A DNA stretch of 9,450 bases, taken from contig CAMPYS010000048.1 of NCBI GenBank assembly GCA_946998295.1, positions 1-9,450 on the forward strand, given 5' to 3'. Position numbers and translations under genes: made by a program. The stretch is from an uncultured Prevotella sp. Lineage in GTDB: Bacteria; Bacteroidota; Bacteroidia; Bacteroidales; Bacteroidaceae. The notes beneath the pieces were generated by a model. That model saw only the letters and a program-made list of their open reading frames with translations, was not told the DNA's origin and ran no database searches. Positions 6,113 to 9,450 of this stretch are shown here, piece by piece (position 1 is the stretch's first letter; each line of letters begins with the position of its first letter).

Positions 6113-7590
6113 TATTTATTTAAAATATTTGTTCGTGGAATACCCATACACCCGCTTGGCATTTGAATCTTTAGCATAGCAGTAATTGTTGCAGCTATAT
6201 CATTTATAGTAACTGGTTCATCTGTTTTACCACTGTGTATATTCCACCCATACATAATCCATGGTATATGAGTATCATAGCGATAAGGTTGTCCGTGAGA
6301 TGTACCTATATAGTTAGGGGAGTTTTGTGCACCAAAGAATTGAGACTTAGTAATTACTCCTATTTCTCCAGAACGATTGCGGAAGTATCCATTTATCATA
6401 CGTTGCTTAAAGAAATCAGGCATTGTTGTACTCTGTATCTTTTCTTCATCAAATACATATATATATTGAGGGTCTTGCTTTAAATATTTAATAGCTTCGT
6501 TAATTACATCTTCTTTGGCTTTACCTGCATTTCTAATCATTTCGTCATCAAAGAAGAACTGGTAGTCATCTTCTCCCATTACAGGTTTTATACCGAACTT
6601 TTGCTGTAGATGTTCATTTAGGTCATCAACCGCTTTATCATAATCAAAAGCACCAGCAGGAATCTTATGTGCTTTCATATAGTTATAATTATGTGCTGCA
6701 CCATGGTCAGCAGATAAGAACAGAAGATAATTTCCCTCGCCTATCTCGTTATCTAATATCTTAAGAAATTGAGCTAAATCCTTATCTAACTGCATATAAA
6801 CATCATGATTTTCTTTTCCACGTGTGCTGTATTTATGTCCAATAGCATCTGTAGACGATATACTTATTGCTAACATATCAGTTAGATTTCCTTTACCTAA
6901 GTTTTCATTTTTAATAGCATCTTCAGCAAGTTTAAAAGTCATGGTTACCCCTTGGTTAGTTGTCTTCAGATCAAAACCTGGTTTTGTTTTGTTCTTTTTA
7001 TTGAACTTAACAACCCAGTCAGGCAACTTATCCATATAATATGTAGATGATATAAAATGTCCTGCCTTTGTGTCCCACCAATATGCTGCATCAGCAGAAT
7101 GTCCTGCAGGCAAAATGGCTGCTCTGTCTTTTAATGCAATACCAATTACTTTTGACTTAAAATCAGTAGCCGTTTTAAGTTCATCTCCAATTGTTGTAAC
7201 AAGCATTCTGCGTGGACTCATTTGTCCAGCTTTTGTATTTGATCCAACAGATTTAACAGTAGAATCTTGACAGCAATAAACAAGCTTATCATCTTGCCAA
7301 AAATAGTTGCCTGCTATACCGTGAATAGCAGGAACAGAACCTGTATATATAGATGAATGTCCTATAGCTGTAACTGTAGGTGCATAGTTTATTTGAGTGT
7401 TTTCAAAGGAAAATCCTTTATTTAATAAGCGTTTAAGTCCATCATTACCATACTCATTATAATAATAATAGAGATAGTCCCATCTCATTTGATCAATTAC
7501 CAGTCCTACTATTAGTTTAGGACGAGCCACTTGTGCTTGTATTGTAAAAGCAAAAACAAGCGAAACTAAAATTGTAAATAGTTTTTTCAT
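6112..7590 (-). CDS. pafA: PafA-like alkaline phosphatase, exported
   Basis: This 492-residue protein has a Sec signal peptide (basic MKK, hydrophobic core, probable cleavage near AQA at 19-21) and belongs to the alkaline phosphatase superfamily. It most resembles the PafA type, which removes phosphate from phosphomonoesters outside the cytoplasm using two zinc ions. Visible catalytic set: Asp33 (VIDQ), nucleophile Thr74 in PTVTAIGH, Asn95 in HGIAGN, Lys154 and Arg156 in LKDR, Asp248 and His252 in STDAIGHKY, Asp295 and His296 in SADHGA, and His432 in GTSHGQ. The spacings D-T (41), T-N (21), D-H (4) and D-D (47) agree with those I recall for Chryseobacterium/Elizabethkingia PafA, which is somewhat longer (about 546). 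The Lys/Arg pair argues for a monoesterase rather than an NPP-type diesterase. It is the first gene of the operon with the kinase and trxB. The main uncertainties are the true substrate and whether it is periplasmic or surface-exposed. Confidence 0.9.
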   Translation of the reverse strand: MKKLFTILVSLVFAFTIQAQVARPKLIVGLVIDQMRWDYLYYYYNEYGNDGLKRLLNKGFSFENTQINYAPTVTAIGHSSIYTGSVPAIHGIAGNYFWQDDKLVYCCQDSTVKSVGSNTKAGQMSPRRMLVTTIGDELKTATDFKSKVIGIALKDRAAILPAGHSADAAYWWDTKAGHFISSTYYMDKLPDWVVKFNKKNKTKPGFDLKTTNQGVTMTFKLAEDAIKNENLGKGNLTDMLAISISSTDAIGHKYSTRGKENHDVYMQLDKDLAQFLKILDNEIGEGNYLLFLSADHGAAHNYNYMKAHKIPAGAFDYDKAVDDLNEHLQQKFGIKPVMGEDDYQFFFDDEMIRNAGKAKEDVINEAIKYLKQDPQYIYVFDEEKIQSTTMPDFFKQRMINGYFRNRSGEIGVITKSQFFGAQNSPNYIGTSHGQPYRYDTHIPWIMYGWNIHSGKTDEPVTINDIAATITAMLKIQMPSGCMGIPRTNILNK

Positions 7591-7627
7591 AATTATTTAT
7601 ATTATTATGCTTTTAAGTACTTTCTTG

Positions 7628-7635
7628 CAAAGTTA
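7628..7635 (-). promoter_or_regulatory. Candidate -7 element for the phosphatase operon
   Basis: Read on the minus strand this is TAACTTTG, a perfect fit to the Bacteroidota TANNTTTG element recognised by the primary sigma factor. It lies 37 bases before the ATG. No good TTTG-type -33 element is seen at the expected distance upstream. A 7-bp dyad (7656-7676) covers that position and could be an operator. Confidence 0.6.
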
Positions 7636-7859
7636 CAATAAACTTTTAATTATTTATAGATAGCAGTAATATCTATTATTTATTTATCAGCATTTAAAAT
7701 ACTTTATTATATAAATTAAGTATATTAGGATTTTTTTCTTTTCTTCAAATAATGTGAAATAGTTATTGTTAGTTTCAAAAAAGATTTAACTTGTTAAGTC
7801 TAAGTGTTAAATACGGATAAAGAAAATATGATAATATACCGTTTTAGAATAAATCAAAG

Positions 7860-7867
7860 TATATTTG
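7860..7867 (+). promoter_or_regulatory. Candidate -7 element for the HtrA/DegP gene
   Basis: TATATTTG perfectly fits TANNTTTG and lies 33 bases before the ATG at 7901, giving a short leader. The region about 15-25 bases upstream (ATACCGTTTTAG) gives only a weak -33 match. No extracytoplasmic-stress sigma motif was recognised. Confidence 0.62.
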
Positions 7868-7900
7868 CAGCAAATAAAAATAAATTAAATTATATGATTT

Positions 7901-9373
7901 ATGAAAAGAATTAGAAATACTTTTATCATTTCATTATGCCTACTTACTTCAACACTTTCTGTAGGCTCTTTTAGTAAAGTGTATGCAACAACTTCTAATC
8001 AACCAATAGTACAACAACCTGTAGATCTTACTTATGCAGCTGGAAAGGCTATACCAGCAGTTGTTCACATAAAATATGTTCAAAATTCTAAAACACAGAC
8101 AATAGAAGTGCAAGACAGTCCTTTTGGTGATTTCTTTGACTTTTTCGGTTTTGGAATGCCTAATGATAATGGAGGTGGCAAACGTCGTGAAAAAATACAA
8201 ACCCCTAAACGTCAGGCAACAGGTAGTGGTGTTATAATTTCTCCAGATGGATATATTGTTACAAACAACCATGTTGTAGAAGGTGCTGATGAGCTTACTG
8301 TTACTCTTAATGATAACCGTGAGTTTTCTGCTCGTATAATAGGAACAGATAAAATAACAGACCTTGCTCTCTTAAAGATTAATGCAAAAAATCTCCCTAC
8401 TCTACCAATAGGCGATTCTGACAAACTTAAAGTAGGCGAATGGGTAATTGCTGTTGGTAATCCATACAATCTAAATAGTACAGTTACAGCAGGTATCGTT
8501 AGTGCTAAGGCAAGAGGGTTAGGGCTATTAGGTAGTACAAATGGTATAGAAAGTTTTATTCAAACTGATGCTGCTATCAATCAAGGTAACTCTGGTGGTG
8601 CTTTAGTTAATGTTAAAGGTGAATTGGTAGGTATTAATGCTATGCTATTTTCACAAACAGGTTCGTATAGCGGATATGGTTTTGCAATACCTACTGCAAT
8701 AATGAGCAAGGTTGTAGATGATATTAAAAAATATGGAAATGTACAACGTGTAATGCTTGGTATCAAAGGTATGGATGTAATTAACTATATTAATTCTCAA
8801 AAAGATGATGGCAAAGATGTTGATTTAGGTACGAATGAAGGTGTTTATGTTGCAGAAGTTGAAAGTGATGGTAATGCAGCCACAATAGATCTAAAAAAGA
8901 ACGATGTAATCACAAAAATTGATGGTAAGAAAATAACTAAAATGTCAGAACTTATGCAAATAATAAATGCTAAACGTCCAGGCGATAAAGCTACAATAAC
9001 TTTCTTACGTAACAAAAAAGAAATAACCAAAAAACTTACTCTAAAGAACGCACAAGGCACAACAAAGCCAATAGCTCAAGCTGATATAGATGTATTAGGA
9101 GGACAATTTAGACCAATATCTAAAGATATTAAGAGTCAGCTTAATATTAATTATGGACTTGAAGTAATAAAAGTTAATTCTGGTAGTTTGAAAGAAGTAG
9201 GTATTGCTAAAGGTTTTATCATACAAAAGGTAAATGATCAAATTATTAACTCTATTGATGCTTTACAGAAAGCTGTTAAGGCTGCATCAGTAAGTAAAGA
9301 TCCTGTTCTATATGTACAAGGTATATATCCTACTGGTAAAAAAGCTTATTTTGCAATCCCATTATCAGAATAA
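7901..9373 (+). CDS. degP: HtrA/DegP-family (Do-type) periplasmic serine endoprotease
   Basis: The 490-residue exported protease/chaperone handles misfolded envelope proteins. A signal peptide covers about residues 1-29 (KRIRN, then a hydrophobic core, ending near VYA). The trypsin-like domain spans about 45-280 and holds the full triad: His124 (TNNHVVEGA), Asp154 (TDLALLKI) and Ser231 in GNSGGALV. A Phe- and Gly-rich LA-type loop (74-93: FGDFFDFFGFG and following) precedes it, as in other Do-type proteins. Two PDZ domains follow, about 283-383 (MLGIKGMDV at the start, GVYVAEV, KNDVITKIDGKKI) and about 395-488 (GLEVIKVNSGS, KGFIIQKVNDQII). Length and layout are standard. An out-of-frame ATG lies at 7894; ATG 7901 is chosen because it starts the signal peptide. 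Monocistronic, with a promoter 33 bases upstream and a terminator downstream. Confidence 0.96.
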   Translation: MKRIRNTFIISLCLLTSTLSVGSFSKVYATTSNQPIVQQPVDLTYAAGKAIPAVVHIKYVQNSKTQTIEVQDSPFGDFFDFFGFGMPNDNGGGKRREKIQTPKRQATGSGVIISPDGYIVTNNHVVEGADELTVTLNDNREFSARIIGTDKITDLALLKINAKNLPTLPIGDSDKLKVGEWVIAVGNPYNLNSTVTAGIVSAKARGLGLLGSTNGIESFIQTDAAINQGNSGGALVNVKGELVGINAMLFSQTGSYSGYGFAIPTAIMSKVVDDIKKYGNVQRVMLGIKGMDVINYINSQKDDGKDVDLGTNEGVYVAEVESDGNAATIDLKKNDVITKIDGKKITKMSELMQIINAKRPGDKATITFLRNKKEITKKLTLKNAQGTTKPIAQADIDVLGGQFRPISKDIKSQLNINYGLEVIKVNSGSLKEVGIAKGFIIQKVNDQIINSIDALQKAVKAASVSKDPVLYVQGIYPTGKKAYFAIPLSE

Positions 9374-9395
9374 TATCTAAAAATATACTAATAAT

Positions 9396-9433
9396 AAAAA
9401 GAGGGTGTGTCAAAATTGATACATCCTCTTTTT
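9396..9433 (+). terminator. Intrinsic terminator of the HtrA/DegP gene
   Basis: AAAAAGAGGGTGTGTC (9396-9411) pairs with GATACATCCTCTTTTT (9418-9433) through 16 base pairs, two of them G-U, around an AAAATT loop, and the 3' arm ends in five T residues. It starts 22 bases past the stop codon. The A-run/T-run symmetry makes it potentially bidirectional. Confidence 0.88.
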
Positions 9434-9450
9434 ACTCTCCCTTTACCTTG

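Larger units (their letters stand above)
7591..7900. other. Divergent intergenic promoter region
   Basis: This very AT-rich stretch separates the minus-strand phosphatase operon from the plus-strand protease gene. It holds one Bacteroidota -7 element per direction (listed separately). A perfect 7-bp dyad, ATAGATA (7656-7662) and TATCTAT (7670-7676), sits about 20-40 bases upstream of the phosphatase -7 element. No open frame or structured RNA is evident between about 7680 and 7855. Confidence 0.7.

Overview
The window looks like chromosomal DNA of a member of the Bacteroidota, most probably order Bacteroidales and Prevotella-like. The grounds are the protein types (a two-part PiT phosphate transporter, a PafA-type alkaline phosphatase, a Bacteroidales-type deoxynucleoside kinase), the absence of clear Shine-Dalgarno sequences, and two perfect matches to the Bacteroidota -7 promoter element TANNTTTG placed just upstream of genes. 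The genus assignment is inference.

Layout. Positions 1-101 hold a 22-bp tandem repeat that runs off the left edge. Positions 101-1245 are a graveyard of two insertion sequences: the left end and first 63 codons of an IS256-family transposase, joined at about 352 to a decayed IS66-family element. The IS66 part is a TnpB remnant with four in-frame stops, then a TnpC remnant with a large internal deletion and two frameshifts. A strong terminator-like hairpin (1282-1319) closes this region. Positions 1320-1664 are non-coding and hold a palindrome. Positions 1665-3902 encode a full-length PiT phosphate transporter with a C-terminal PhoU-like domain. Positions 3903-4420 are AT-rich and non-coding, with a 14-bp-stem hairpin.

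The minus strand from 7590 to 4497 carries a three-gene operon, read right to left: PafA-like alkaline phosphatase, deoxynucleoside kinase (the stop and start codons share one base) and thioredoxin reductase (35-nt gap). It ends at a terminator at 4421-4450. A 310-bp divergent promoter region (7591-7900) separates it from a plus-strand HtrA/DegP protease (7901-9373), followed by a terminator at 9396-9433.

How the genes may work together. The phosphatase can free phosphate and nucleosides outside the cytoplasm. PiT imports phosphate, the kinase rephosphorylates deoxynucleosides, and thioredoxin reductase feeds electrons through thioredoxin to ribonucleotide reductase among other targets. A link through phosphate and deoxynucleotide supply is attractive but is inference. 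HtrA is envelope protein quality control and probably independent.

The genes are mostly ordinary housekeeping functions, and I do not see a clear new system. The least ordinary points are the nested IS relics, the edge repeat array, the marked base-composition difference between the left part (1-3900) and the right part (4420-9450), and the tight phosphatase-kinase coupling.
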